A stretch of 64,000 nucleotides of DNA from Ophioceras dolichostomum (Eukaryota > Ascomycota > Sordariomycetes > Magnaporthales > Ophioceraceae): positions 1 to 64,000 of the forward strand of contig PYST01000042.1 of assembly GCA_003049485.1 (NCBI GenBank), in the 5' to 3' direction. Made by a program: the position numbers and the translations under genes. The notes under the pieces were generated by a model. That model was not told the DNA's origin. It saw only the letters and a list, made by a program, of their open reading frames with translations, and made no database searches. Below are positions 11,516-24,442 of this stretch, in pieces; positions within the stretch are counted from its first letter, which is position 1; every line of letters starts with the position of its first letter.

Positions 11516-13311
11516 ATTGTATCGACCGTCAGAAGCAATAAGGGGAATCGCTATAGGTTCTTTGTCGAGAAAGAGTGTTGGACACGATCAGACTGGAAAC
11601 AGAAGTTTCGTGTCTGGCAGTCGTTAATACGGACTCTGCAAAGTCACGAGTTGTCACGAGTTTCTGATGCTTTCGATATGCTTCTGATGAGGTCCGAAGC
11701 ATTTTGCATGGTGGGGTTCTGACGAAGCGGGGTTTTATCGGTGCAACGAATGCGTCACTCCTTGCTACCTCGAAATATTTGCACGTGCTCAACAAAAGAG
11801 GGAGAAATTTTGCTCTACTCATGCAATTTGGAAGAACGAAACAGTTTTTCGCTCTGTCTTAGATCTCATGCAAAAGGCAACAAAGGACTAGCAGTTCTCT
11901 GATCAACAGCTAGGTGCCCAGATCCGAATCACAGGGTTGTAAAAAGAGGAATCATTCGGCTCCGACCTGCTTAGGTGATCGGGCTTCTCCGCTCCTTACA
12001 GGGGGGCGAGCTATTGGATCGGTTGATGACCGAAGTAGAAAAGTTCTTAACGGCACGCATGCACCCCCTTACATGTAGTATCGATTACCTGTAGCTTGGG
12101 ACTGTCAAACTGACACCACGAGATGGCAATAATCGGGATTAGGAAACCCTTGATGCTGTACGACGCCAGCCGGTTCCGAACTCGGAAGACTTTGGGGAGC
12201 GGGGAGCAGCCGTTGGACGCAGCTAATCTCCACGCCAAGAGCCAAGCCAGATGCACTAAGGAGGGCCCATCCAAGATAGTAAGGTTTTCCCGGTCTCTGC
12301 CCTCATCCCATGATCTCGGATCCGGTAACACTGGAAATCAAGTGTGCGAACTGAACATTGCCGATTAAGCAAAATAACGGCTGGGATTTGGACCTGGCTG
12401 TGGTACCAGGAGGATAAGGGGCAATATGGGCTGTGAACAGAGCAGGAAGGGGGCTAGAAGTACAAGATATCGGAATTCTAGATCAACCCGCCTCGAAGAT
12501 GATGGATGCTCAGCTCGACGCGGGACAACGCGGTAACGAAACGATGGACGACCCAGAGACGGAAAGAACATTGCAGAATTCTTGTCAAGCTCCCGTTGCG
12601 TCCGCCCTAAGGAACCTCCGGGAATAATCAGGGGATGCTACACCTCCGCAAATGACAAGCTTCCCAAGCCAGATCATCAACCGGGGTCATGGGCGGGCGG
12701 TATCTGGGGACGGTGTCTGGGGCGGACCACTCCAATAAGTCTCGGCTCCCGGAGACTGGACTACCTGCCCAAGACGTCCTCCCCCGGGTTATTTCCCAAG
12801 CTCCCTCGGCGACCCGGAGCATGAGACGCCAATCCTCTCCTCGCCGTGGCGGAGCGACTCGAGCTTGTTTTTGTTTGCTTGTGTGCTTGCGTGTTTGCCG
12901 AGCCGAGGGAGCCGCAGGGCCTTAACCGACGTCATGGGAGACTGAAGGCTCGTCCTTCGTACGCGCGAAGGATGTCCTAGATGGCGGCATATCTATGGTG
13001 GCGTCCCGTTATCCTCTTCCCCCTCCTCCTCCACCTCCTCTAACTCCCCGCCATGCTGGTCCCTCTCCAGAGTCTTCGCTCTGTGGGTCCGAGGCGGACC
13101 TTAGCCGGAGTGGATAACTACTATAAAATTTCTCCTTCCCAAGTTGTTCGCGTGAACTTGTCTGTTTGTTTGCTGGCTCGTTTTCCTCCTGTGTTCATAT
13201 AAACCTACGGCCGTCTTCCGCCTGTCTGGCCACACTGGGACTCCTGGCTCCAGACAACCCCCGAGGTCAACGAAGCGTCGAACCAACACGGCGCCAAGAC
13301 TACCCGAGGCC
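11516..13311. other. Intergenic 1.8 kb, no gene seen
   Basis: Divergent spacer between the PBDC1-like gene and the MFS gene at 13312. The last 500 bases are pyrimidine-rich and look like a 5' leader. No supported coding or RNA gene. Confidence 0.5.
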
Positions 13312-15485
13312 ATGTCCACCCCAGACGTGGCGACCCAAGACGATCCGGGGCGGAGGAACCTCCCGCCAAGTCAGGATAAACCCCCCGATGATGCTATTGA
13401 TGATCTGAGCATCAATGAGCACGGTGGTGGTCCTCGTGGTCGGCGCCAAGCAGAGGGCCAAACACCAGCGGGCCATAAAGAAGGAGAAGAAAAGGAACAA
13501 GAGGCATACGATATTGCCAGGTCGGAGATCAAGCATCTCTACTTGACCTTCGAAACACCCCTGCCAGAGCCAAACACACTCAACAGTTCGAGGAACACAG
13601 GCGCCACACCTCCTTTTTCTCCTTCTCCTCCACCACCACCACCACCAGACCTCACCCCCTTCATGAACCCCCTCCAATGGCCAACCCACCGCAAGAGCCT
13701 CATGCTCCTCCTCTCCAACATCGCCACCTTCGTGACCGCCTACACAGCCGGCTCCTATTCGCCGCCCACGCACGTCATGGCCTCCGCCCTCGGCGCCTCC
13801 CACACGGCCGTCGCGGCGGGCATCACGACCTTCTGCATGGGCTTCGCGCTGGCGCCCATGGTCCTCGCCCCCCTCTCCGAGATCAACGGCCGCTACCCGG
13901 TCTTCGTCGCGTCCGGCCTCGTCCTCCTCGTCTCGCAGTGCCTGTGCGGCGCCGCGACCAGCCTGGAGGGCATGCTGGCCGCGCGCTTCCTCACCGGCGT
14001 GGGCGGGTCCGTGTTCAGCACCATGGTGGGAGGTATCATCGCCGACATGTGGGACGCCGAGGGCAGGAACACGCCCATGGCGCTGTTCAGCGGCAGCGTG
14101 CTGGTGGGCACGGGGGCGGGGCCTCTGGTAGGCGCTGTGTTCACCAACGAGAGGTTCGCTGGCGGCGGTGGTGGGGGTTGGAGGTGGGTGTTTTGGCACC
14201 AGGCCATCATGGCGGCCGTGGTGGTGGTCGCACTGTCGGTGCTGCTGAAGGAGAGCCGCGGGTCGGTGCTGCTGTCGAGGCGGGCGAGGGCGCTGAATCG
14301 CTGGTACGAGGAGCTGGAGGAGTGCGGGTACTACGGCGTGTGGATCGAGGAGGATGAGGTGCTGAGGTGTCAACAGCAGCAGCAGCAGCAGCATGCCGCC
14401 GTAGCAGCCTTCGGGTCGGAAACTGAGTCCGAGCAGTCTGAGTCTAAGACCGAGGCTGACATATCCGGGATCGCACCACCGCAGTCGCCCAGGGCACGGA
14501 GGATGATGCCCTTTGAGGACGGTGACACAGCAGCGGTCTCAGACGAAGAGAAGAAGATTGCGTCGTCGTCGTCGCGACGCAACTCGTCGATATCAGGAGC
14601 GGCCCTGCACAGGATCAGATGGAAGGTGAAAGCGGACGAGGAGCGTGCGTCGATCAGCAAGATGATCTCCATCTCGGTATATCGCCCCTTTCACCTGCTC
14701 ATCACCGAGCCGGTCGTCTTCTGGTTTTCGCTGTGGGTGGCCTTCGCCTGGGCGGTGCTGTACCTCACCTTCGGCTGCATCCCCCTGGTCTACACGACGG
14801 TGTACGGCTGGAGTGTCGAAGCCTCGGGGCGTATGTTCGTGGCCATGATCGTCGGATCCGTCATCGCGACCGCACTGGGCATCGCGCAGGAGCGGCTCCT
14901 GCACCACCCATGCTGGGACGCATACTCGGACGTCGATCCGGCGACGCTGTACGGCACGCGGTGGGCCTTCCTGCGCCGCCGCCTGCCGACCAACGTGCCC
15001 GAGTCTCGCCTCTACTTCACCTGCGTCAGCGCCACGTTGCTGCCCATCGGGCTCTTCGCCTTCGGGCTGTCGGCCCGCCCGGAGCTGCACTGGATCGGCC
15101 CGGCGATAGCGATTGCCCTAGCGACCATGGGCATCTTCGTGGTGTACCTGGCCACCTTCAACTACCTCGCCGATGTGTACCACGCATACGCGTCGTCGGC
15201 CCTAGCGGCTCAGAGCTGTTGCCGCAACGTTCTAGGCGGCGTGTTCCCGCTTGTCACGAGCGCCTTATTCCGAGACCTAGGCCCGGCCAATGCCGGAGTG
15301 CTGTTGGGCTGCATCGCGACGGCCCTCACATTCGTGCCGTGGGTACTGGTGGTTTATGGGCAGAAGATCAGGGCAAGAAGCCATTTCGCCGTTGTAAGCC
15401 TTCCTCTCCCTCTCTCGCGTCAGACCCTTTTGATGTCGCTGCGAAAGTGTCGTCTCGCTAACTTGGGTGTCTTTAGGCTTCATAG
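13312..15485 (+). CDS. MFS transporter, DHA1 drug/polyamine type
   Basis: Proton-driven export family of the plasma membrane or vacuole. Exons 13312-15393 and 15477-15485; 696 residues. The terminal intron (GTAAGC donor, GCTAAC branch, TTTAG acceptor) leaves a last exon of only GCT TCA TAG, so the protein ends HFAVAS; unspliced reading would add a tail of about 46 residues that looks like noise. A disordered Pro-rich cytosolic N-terminus (about 120 residues) precedes the first six membrane segments, with LSEINGRYPVF as the loop 2-3 motif. The central loop is long and contains polyGln and Ser/Glu-rich stretches, and a second six-segment half follows. Start context is GAGGCC before ATG. Substrate unknown. 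Confidence 0.85.
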
Positions 15486-16286
15486 CCAGGGGTCGACTCG
15501 GGTGCGGTATGAATTCCTTGACTTTTCCTAACGGGTACATAATAGTATACATAGTAGTGTAAATTTTAAAACCTAACAGCTATATCCAACGTTTCACCTG
15601 TTTTGCGGGGTATCAAACGAGGTGCGGACGACCACTTCGCGATGGAAACCTATATAGGTTTCCTGCGTCGGCGGGATCCTCGCATCCCTCATTTAAACGA
15701 TATCGACTGTCGCGGCCTATTTGGGGTCCAATAGTACCGCCAGGCTTGGAATCTCGATACGACAAAATATATAGTAAGTCAGAACTGACAGCGGACGGGG
15801 GGCATCCATCCGGCGCGAGGCTGACCGCTAGGTTGCGGCCAACCCCGAAGAATGGGCGGACTCGCATCCATTTCTAAAGGACCTCGAGCAAGGTATATAA
15901 ATAATAAAGATAACTTGCTCGACAGTGCCCCTAAGGCGTTCGACAACCGGACATGGGAGGCGCAGGGGTTTCTCACAGCCTGCGCTTTCGCAAAATGTCC
16001 CCTCGTCAATGGCGTTACGTACGATACTATGTATTGTAATGTGTTTTGCATTGTATCTGGTACCGCGTTACCTGCCGCGTAGGGTAGGCGACCACGTAAA
16101 GCACACGCGAATAGGTCGGAAATACAATACAAAGGACAATACATTACATTTCATTACAGGCCTTGCTATCCGCGTGATAGCGTCGCGAATCACTCCTCTG
16201 GCTGCAGTAGGGGGCAGATAGAAAAAAAATCAGCCCCTCCATGAGGCTAAAGCAGTACTGCTCCACGCAGTAGTACGGAAGGACGA
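15486..16286. other. Intergenic between convergent genes
   Basis: AT-richer spacer between the MFS gene (plus) and the DUF7580 gene (minus). The part around 16010-16160 is rich in TGTATTG/CAATACA-like words and may be a decayed repeat. No gene seen. Confidence 0.45.
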
Positions 16287-18393
16287 CTAGAGTGCCGAAC
16301 ACGACGCTGGCTGCATCGCAAACGTAGCCTGCACGGGCGCCACGACGTAGCAGAAGAAGTCCCGCCTGAACTGCTCGAACTCGAACGACTTCGTCACGTC
16401 GCGGCCCGGGAACTCGCAGCGGAGGCACCGCTGCACCGCGTAGCCGTAGATGTCCCCGGCCTCGAGGTAGACCTTCTGGGTCTGGAGGTTGGCCAGCTCG
16501 AAGTCGTCGAGTAGGGAGTCGCCGCTGCTGGGGGCGGGGGCCAGCCTCCCCCACCCTCCGCCGCCGGCGAACTCTTGCTTGATCTGCTCGAAGGGCTTGC
16601 TGAGGCAGAGCTCGATGAGGAGAATTCCTAGCTCGAAGAGAATCCTGTTGCGGACGAGACCGGCTAAAGGCCGGTCCAATTCAGGCGTCCCCGCTGGCTG
16701 TTGCGGCTGCGACGGCCGATGAAAGGGCCAGCCAGGGGACGGACGTCGAAATAGCCATGGTATGGTGGGGAAGTGTTGTGCTTGGTTCTCGACAAAGAGC
16801 TGCAGTCCGTCACAGCCCTTCCAGTTGTCCTCGAGCCAGGGCGACTCCGCCAAATGAAGCACTGCCCAACACGCGGCCGCTGCGATGGAGAATCTCTCCT
16901 TCCGGGACAAGACTAGTAGCGTATCGCTCTGAGTAGCAGAGGACATAGAAGGACGATAGATCGGTGCAGGAGGAGCGAGCACCTCTCTTAGCGGGATGGC
17001 CTTGGCGTTGGCCGCCTGTTTTCCACGCTGTACGAGCACTCCTACACCTTCCTCCTCTCTGCAGCCACCCGAGTCCGGAGCGAGCCTCAGTCGTCCAGAA
17101 GGGTTAGCTTCCTGGAGAAAACGACAGAGGCAGTCTATCTCCGGGATTGTCGGGTGCGATTCTGCAGCTTTGGGAGGCCTGTCGAAAGAGCTGCCTGGTG
17201 AGTGTTAGCATAACGTACTAATAATGAGCCGCGACATTTTCTTACTATCGCTTTGGTAAATTATAGACGTACTCGGTATCTCACACGCGGGAGATGTCGG
17301 AACTGTCACGCCGATCTCCCCGCCTCGAGCGCGAATGCGCTCGGCCCACCGAAACAAGCCACTAAGGTGTTCTGGGCGTTGCCGCTGTTCATCTGTGTTC
17401 ACTTCGGTAGCTTCGATGGTAGCTGCATCAGAAACTTCGAATGAGAGCTCATGCCAGGTTTCCAGCGGCAGCCCCTGATATCCACCCGGGGGTGCCCCCG
17501 TTGCCGCGAGTGTAGACGATGAGGATGAGGCAGACACAATGGAAGAGAGAGCGATTTTGAGACTCTCGGGCTTTGATTTTCCGTCACTCCCGGTGTGCCA
17601 TGCCAGTTGTAGGTTGGCATGGTGGGAATGAGTGTCATCAATGCAGCGCCAGGCACGCGAAGCCGCTCGGTAGATGTGACCGGCGGATTCCCTGGTTGAC
17701 CGACAATCCCGTGGATTGAAGCGGGCTTGGATTGCCTCCAGGATGGCGCATGGCGCCTCTGAGCCCAGGGGTAACTCGCTTTTCTCGACGCACAGCTTGA
17801 GGGAATCATTCCAATACTGTAGGTCTTCGATGAGGCGCTCCCTCGATCTACGGCCGAGACTCCGCCTCACCCGGCGCAACTCCCTCTTCATGCGCTCAGA
17901 AGACTCATTCATCCACGTCGGCTGCTGTTTACCTCGTTAGTTCCGAGAGCGGGCGTGTCGTTCTCTGCACCGTACTGTACTGTTGGGGTGGGCACCGTTG
18001 AGAGGACCAATTGCATCTATGCAACGAAGGTTGCTGTCGAAAGTAGTTGTTCAGACTCGCACTCACCTTGCCACTTGGATCCACGTCCAGTTTATCCATC
18101 AGCTTGGCAAGAAGCTTTTCCATATGGGAAATAATATTAAGGAAGCGCTGGTAGCTGTCTGGATAGAGACTTCGTAGTCGAGTCTCCAATTCCTTTTGTG
18201 TTGGGTTCTCCAGTCCGATGGTTCTGAGGGTGATGCGCAACTGTTCCTGTTGGACAAAAATGTGATTGCGCAGCAACAGCATGGTCGCTTCGAATCGGTG
18301 AAAATCCTTCACTAGCTGGAGACAACGGTGGTAATTGTCGACAGCGTGCAGCAAAATCGGCAAGGCGCCGAGCACGAGACCGGCCGCCTCCAT
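16287..18393 (-). CDS. DUF7580 domain protein
   Basis: Fungal family without an established biochemical role. Exons (minus): 18393-18067, 17924-17246, 17194-16287; 637 residues. The N-terminus (MEAAGLVLGALPILLHAVDNYHRCL) followed by helical text, and the C-terminal block with LRCEF and VVAPV, are typical of DUF7580 proteins, which are often annotated near fungal incompatibility or NLR-like genes. Intron 1 uses a GTGAGT donor and a tandem CAGCAG acceptor, so a one-residue variant (exon 2 starting at 17924 or 17921) is possible. Intron 2 uses GTAAGA and an ACCAG acceptor. Phases close exactly (109 codons, then +1, then +2). The gene is head-to-head with the C2H2 gene at 18859. Confidence 0.82.
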
Positions 18394-18858
18394 CCAAACC
18401 GAGCCGGGCGTTAGGATGGTACTAGAGGAACGAGGTTATGAGGGCAGACGGGGAAAAGAATGCGTAAAAAAGTTCTCAGAATGATTCAGCTGAGGGGAGA
18501 AGATGAGACCTGGAAAGCAGGAGATGAGTCGCTCCTTTTTGGGGAGACGGGTTCGCCTTTTGTCAGGTGATGCGATCCAATAAATGCCGTGGCTGCCCAA
18601 ATTTTCGACCTATGTATCCCGATGTCAATGCCACCAGTGCAACTTTACCGTCGAGTAGCGGAAAGATGCGGGAATTGACAGGTATGGAGCTATCACCTCG
18701 TTAATGGTGACTAAGGGTGACTTTGGAGGGGGTTGGAAGGCTCTGTCCAATGATGGTTCTTTTTCCGAATGTTGGTGAGGCTGAAGTGCATATCGCCAAT
18801 CTTCTCAATCTCTAACCACTGGCCCACCACGTCTTTCGCCTCAGACTTACAATCAACA
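18394..18858. promoter_or_regulatory. Shared divergent promoter region
   Basis: A 465 bp spacer separates the start codons of the DUF7580 gene (minus) and the C2H2 gene (plus). Both promoters must lie here. No specific box was identified with confidence. Confidence 0.5.
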
Positions 18859-20786
18859 ATGGCCGAGCCGCGTTTCGTCGCTCCACCGGGCTCGCCAGGC
18901 TCCCCAGCGGACGCTGCAAGAACCCCGGACGAGCCGCCTACTCTCACTGATCTTTCCCTGAGGTCTCTAAATGCATTTCAGGAGCTACTGACGGCGTGCG
19001 CGAATGTACCAGGCGCAGTCAAGCTCGATGATGTCGACAACGGGAAGTTAATCGAGGAGTGCGGCCGCTTGAAGATATGGACCGAGCAAACAGGGTCAGC
19101 GCTCTCTCAAAGAGGATCTCTGGAAGAAAGGCTCCGAGACGACATGCCTCTTAGGAATTCCATTGCAGGAGTTCTGATGCAGCTCAGCTCGCAGCTCAGC
19201 TCTGGTGAGTAATGACTGACACCGCACTGCCGCGTCCTTTCCTGCGGACTTTCTATTCTGCTTACTAGGTAGGTAGTTACTTGCTAACTAAGCGAAATTG
19301 CCTATCTATCCTTAATAATTACCCAACAGCCAAAGCCATGCTCACGCAGCGGTCCTCAACAACGCACGAAGAAGCTTCTTCGGCAAGCTCCACTTCCGAC
19401 AGCGAGTTCTCTAATGACAGCGCGGGCAACTTCAGCACGTCCACGAACCCGCATCGGCGCATATCAAGGTTAGGGCTTCTTCTTGCTCATGCGTTCGAGA
19501 ATATCCGGCTGCTGTACTATTACAGCGCTCTTCTGCGCCGACCTCGACTCAAAGGCCGGTACATTCATTCCAGCATCCTTGGCGCGAGCTCGCCGCGCAA
19601 ACCGGAGCCATACGAGATCTCACACATCGAACAGAAGCTGAAAGCCTGGCTCCAGCCGCATGAACTAGACGAAGACCCCGAAAATGCTCTCGAGACCGGC
19701 GGCCTTCCGGAGAAACAGGGACTTGTCCCAAACCCAAGTGATGACAGTGACGAGCTCTGCCTCAGGCTTGCTGCTGCGAACGGTAGACGCCGGGAGCAGC
19801 TCCGATACTGGGAGAAGCATCCATGCATCGCTCCTGAGCAACCCATGTCAACTGGCCTGGATAAGCCCGGCGAAATGGGGACTGCGCCTGCTTTAGCCGC
19901 GGCACTGTCCGAGAGCAAGTCTCAAGCTTCGTCCCAGAACACGATCCGAACTGGCGTCACGGGATCATCTGTGGCTCGATCGGCTATTATCGAGACCAAG
20001 ATGGTCGCCACGCAGCGGACAGTCTATGCCGACTCCACAGTTGGCGACGACACTGATGCAATCCGGGTCCCCAAAGTTCCGGACGAGTCCCTCCAAGGCC
20101 TGACATTCGAGTGTCCATTCTGCCACATGAGGCTCGAGTCTATTCAGATGCAGGACAGAAACTCGTGGAAGTAAGTTATCGCCCATTTGGCCTCTGTGAG
20201 ATACCAGTTAGACCACCACCGATACAAGAAACCCCTCATTGACCCAAATTCTGATCCGTACTACTCTAGACGCCACGTCTTCAGAGACTTGAGGCCATAC
20301 ACGTGCACTTTCGACGACTGTTCAAATCCTCACAAACTGTATGCCACTCGGCGCGATTGGGTCAACCACGAGACGCAAGTCCACTACAGGCAGTGGACGT
20401 GCCGCCTCTGCCCCGACGCATACTACGATACCAGAACAGACATGGCCTCGCACATAGAAGCAAGCCACCCAGAGCTCGGGGGCCAGAGGCTCTCTCTCAG
20501 CATCGAGATCGGCGAGGGCTCCATGGATGAAGCGAGGAAGAGAGAGTGTACCTTCTGCCGAAAGACCCTGTCGCTCAAAAGGCTGATGGATCACGTCGCG
20601 GGCCACATGGAGGAGTTGGCGCTGTTTGCGCTGCCCATTGCAAGCACCGTGCCTCCTGATCAGATTTCTGTTGGCTCGCAACCGGAACAGGAAGATGACG
20701 CAGATGCGAGTGATGACCTACCAGCCATGCATGGCAACTGGACGGCTGCGTCTATAAGATATATCTCATCGGACAGCCCTTGCTAG
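18859..20786 (+). CDS. Fungal C2H2-type zinc-finger domain protein
   Basis: Exons 18859-19204, 19330-20170, 20270-20786; 567 residues. The C-terminal third carries several zinc-ligand clusters: FECPFCHM (end of exon 2) leading into RHVFRDLRPYTCTFDDCSN, then WTCRLC with SHIEASH, then RECTFCRKTLSLKRLMDHVAGHMEELALFALP. This last block marks a family common in Pezizomycotina genomes, often next to NLR or other incompatibility genes. The N-terminal two thirds are helical with a Ser/Thr-rich patch. An upstream in-frame ATG (18769) exists, but MAEPRF at 18859 has a better context (CAACAATGG). Introns: GTGAGT..CAACAG and GTAAGT..CTCTAG. Whether it binds DNA is unknown. Confidence 0.85.
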
Positions 20787-21078
20787 CACAAACGTAAGTT
20801 TTATATTATGACCATCGCTTCAGCCGTCGTTGTAGAGGTATAAACCTATCAAACACTAGTATTATTCACTTGCAACGAATAAACTTCTAGTATATTTCGA
20901 GCCGTTTATAGGACAACGTCGAAAATTTGAATAGTATTTCATTAATCCTATGACACTTCGAACGTTCTCCCCTCCTTTTCTCATTTTGGATAGTACTATA
21001 TCTGAAGCTCCTTGTCGAGTCATTACTACTACTATACACTAACACTTACATTCTATCTACCCACCACTCCTACACCCA

Positions 21079-23015
21079 TCACGGAACAGGCACCACGGTC
21101 GGAGCAGACACCTCCAACCCGTCAAACGTGACCTCAACCAGCCTCCCGCCGTCCCGCTGGAAGTAGCACCGCGCCGTCTGCGGGCTCGCCTCCTCGAGCA
21201 GCAGCACGCCGCCCGAGCGCAGGTCGCTCACGCTCTCCGTCATGGTCACGCAGGCGATGTCGGTGCCGTTGTCGGCCGACGCGAGCGTCGGCGGGGAGGA
21301 GGTCTGCCACTCGCTGCCGCCGCCCTCGAGGAACATGAGGTTCAGCCGGCCCCCGCCGGAGAGGGTCGGGTCCTGGTACAAGAAGTAGGTGTTGACGCGG
21401 TCGCGCCCGTCGTCGTTCGGCTTGGCGGCTGCGAAGGCGGCGAAGGAGGCGCCGAGGGGCAGCTTGGGGCTTGGGAAGGGTGTCGATGCGTAGCCGGCTG
21501 TTGTTGGTGGGGGAAGGTTTGCGGCTTGCGTCAGCTTTGGATCTCTTGCTATTATTCGGCGTCCGTACCATGGCAGTACCCGAAGAACTAGTAGTAGTAC
21601 CTAGTAGTCACGTCTAGGTACGTGTCGGGGCGGGTGGACATATTACCTGGACTGTGTATCAGCCATGACTGATTTTGGGGTGGGATCGTCGTGTTCTGCG
21701 CATCCGGCCAGCCCGCCACCACAGTGCTGTCTCTGTCCTGGAAGAAGAAGCCGTAGCCGCCCCCGCCGGCTTTCATGGTAACGCGAAAGTTCGCGCTTAG
21801 GGGGACGACCGCGATTCTTGTGCTTGACGCAGGCCGTATGCCGAGTGCGCGAGAATCCCAGTCCTTTTTTGACTGCAGAAGAGGATCATCCTCGTTAAAC
21901 AGCTTGCGAGCTTCGATCAGCTGGCCGCTGGTATCCACGAAGAGGAAAAATGGCCAATAGGCCCCCAAGCGGGCAGTCAGCAGCGAGGCGTAGTTCTCAG
22001 CGTTGATGGCAGCCGTGCCGACCTTTGCACCAGCGACTGAAGCCCCGCCTACCTGGCCTTCTGGTTCCTGATAGTACAGCTGCCTCGCAGGCTGCGGTGG
22101 GTGCTTAACGGATTAGCGATGACTCGTACAGGAGGGTTTGAGGGTTTCGACCGTTGGAGATATTATCCTCAGAGATGCCTATTGGGTACTCAGAGATACT
22201 ACTAAGTACCTAGTGGGTAGGTACTAGTAGTATTATCATCGGAGACTTACGCTGTCGTTTCCTTCAGAGAGAACTATATTCGCCAGTGGCGTGTCCGGTC
22301 TGGCCAAGTTCGTGTTCCCAATCAATACCGGCTGCCCCCAAGTAGAATCGGCGTCTCGGCGTGACCATCTCAATCTGTCGTCGGGACCTTGGTAGTAGAC
22401 CCAAACTTGGACACCTTTCTCCGTACGGAAGGCTCCGGCTGATAACCCGGAGTTAGGGCGGATGGAGGGGGGTGCTGTCGTGGTCGACGTTGCTGCTGGC
22501 TTGCTCGTATTGGTACTAGTGGTGCAAGATGTAGCATTCATGGCGGCTGCGGAGGTGGTCGGGGACGAATCGCCTGGCCTGGACAGGGCCGAGACTCGAT
22601 CTTTCGCGGCTGCCTGGCTGCCTAGCACCCCACCCAGGACAGCACCAAGTACTATCATGGACGCGATGATTTCACCTACTATGGCCCAGACCCGTCGTCG
22701 TCGCTGTTTCCGCTTCGCTTCTTCATCATCGGCCCCCTTCTGGCCAACATCGGGCTGAGAGTCAACAGTCTCTGCGCTTTGACGTATCGACCGTGACACG
22801 CAGATTTTCTCTCGTGTTGCGTCGTATGCTCGCTCGAATGTCGGGAGGTCGGCCGGGAAATGATCAGCCACTGCCTCTATCCCACCGGGAGAGAACGAAC
22901 ATGACCGGGGCCGCGGTCGGCTGTGGCTGTCATTGCTACTACTAGTATGATGCGAATACTCCGAGTAGCAGCTTTCTGAAGCGGCCTCTGAGGCAGGCGC
23001 CTCCTCGGGAGTCAT
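21079..23015 (-). CDS. Type II membrane protein with fucose-lectin-like ectodomain
   Basis: Exons (minus): 23015-22251, 22091-21647, 21497-21079; 542 residues. Residues 1-108 form a Ser-rich cytosolic tail ending in a basic stop-transfer cluster (KRKQRRRR). One membrane segment spans about 110-132, followed by a Ser/Thr-rich stalk and a domain of about 320 residues. The repeated blade-like blocks (VQVWVYYQGPDDRLRWSRR with IGNTNLARPDTPLA; QLYYQEPEGQVGG; YGFFFQDRD with NQSWLI; VNTYFLYQD) resemble the six-bladed propeller of Aleuria-type fucose-specific lectins. Splice phases close. Upstream in-frame ATGs exist, but MTPEEAP at 23015 gives the ordinary form. The lectin would face the cell exterior or the lumen; whether the sugar-binding Arg/Glu/Trp sets are complete was not checked. 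Confidence 0.8.
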
Positions 23016-24442
23016 AGTGGTTGAAACAACCACTTGAGAAAATCGGAAAGGGGCAGATGGAAACAGGTTGATATGCCGCATTATTTCATATATGATTGAC
23101 AGACGGCATGTGGATGGGGTTCGTGATGACCTACTGGACTTCCCAAAGTCACAGTCGATGCTTAGGGGTAGGTCCGGGTTGCAGCTGCACACCTCGAAGC
23201 CGAGCCATGTGTCCTGCGGACGCTCGACTGACTTACTAACTGGGCGCATCTTATTAATACAGAACACTGCAAAAGCAGATAATGTCTACATAGGTGTTAG
23301 GTGGGTAGCATTTCCAGGAGGCTCTGTCGCTGGTGTTCTGATGCGGCGGTCGTCGTTCGGTGTACAAACAGATCACGGACCGTCCGCCTCATCCACAAGC
23401 ACCCACCACCACTTGTACTAATTTCGAGGGCAAGCAATGCCATGTGCCTCAATCCCGCATACCGAGCGGCTCAGCTCAGCCAACCCTTGGGTTGGAGATA
23501 ACCTGCTGAACCTGAGAACCACGTGCGTGGGGATGTTGACTTTTATATTAGTGGCGGCGGGGGGGAAATTGGGTAGAGTCTTTCCTCCTCCCTAAACTAC
23601 GAAAGAGCCGATAGCTGCTTATTGGGCGCGTACTCAGGAGGGGCCCCAGAGCCAGGCAGCCAGGCGCCGCCCCCATGTTAACCGGTCAAGAGTAAAAATA
23701 AAGATAGCGAGGCTCTCAGTCGAAAAGATTCCAACCACACCATCCATTCGGACCGAGTGCCGAGCCTTTCAGACTCGCCGATCACCTATCTAGGCAGCTC
23801 CCACGATACCAAGGAAAACACAGCCAATGGGCTGGGGCGGTAGGATAAGTATAGTAGGACTGCCTCTCAAGTCCTTCAAAGGGTCCAATGGAATATGCGG
23901 CAGTTCGATGGCAGTAGCAGCACAGACCACCCACCTTCAATAAGCCCGATTGGATGGAAGTGAACGAGATAATAATGTAATTTTGTTTGTTCTTGTGCGA
24001 TAACAGCCCTATTGCTTATTTTGTGCTACTAGACATCCGCCGCTGGGTTCCCTCTTCTGGCTCGAGAAGATGCGGCGAATCCTCCCCGCACCGGCAATGA
24101 GCACTGGCAGTGCAGCGTTATATCAGTCCTTTCGGCGTAAAAGCGAAGCCCCTGCTTGGCCACGCGGTAAACTCCACCGAAAAGGAAGATCCGCGAGTTC
24201 TTCCTCAAACGCCACGAATGCTGTCCTGCTACCGAATTCCCCCGGAGAGATCTGAAATTTCAATTGTCGAGCTTGGAATAATTGTTAGTGTCGATCATCA
24301 ATTTAGCCTTAGATTCACTTCTTGGAGATAAGGAGAACCCCGCCCTCGCCGAAGCTAGATCCATCAACAATCACACAGTAAGTTGGTCAAGACTCATGAA
24401 GATGGAGAGGCCGATAGGCCGACAGATAAAGGAAAATCGAGA
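23016..24442. other. Intergenic 1.4 kb, no gene seen
   Basis: Divergent spacer between the lectin-like gene and the permease gene. A GTAAGT at 24378-24383 might mark a 5' UTR intron donor, but no matching exon could be defined. Confidence 0.45.

Noticed and set aside
13300..14394. A 364-codon minus-strand frame opposite the MFS gene
   Set aside because: Mirror of a highly GC-biased coding exon; composition is His/Arg/Gly-rich and has no family features.
21588..21647. Reading straight through the second donor of the lectin-like gene
   Set aside because: The frame stops shortly after the GTAATA donor, whereas splicing to 21497 restores a further propeller block in phase.
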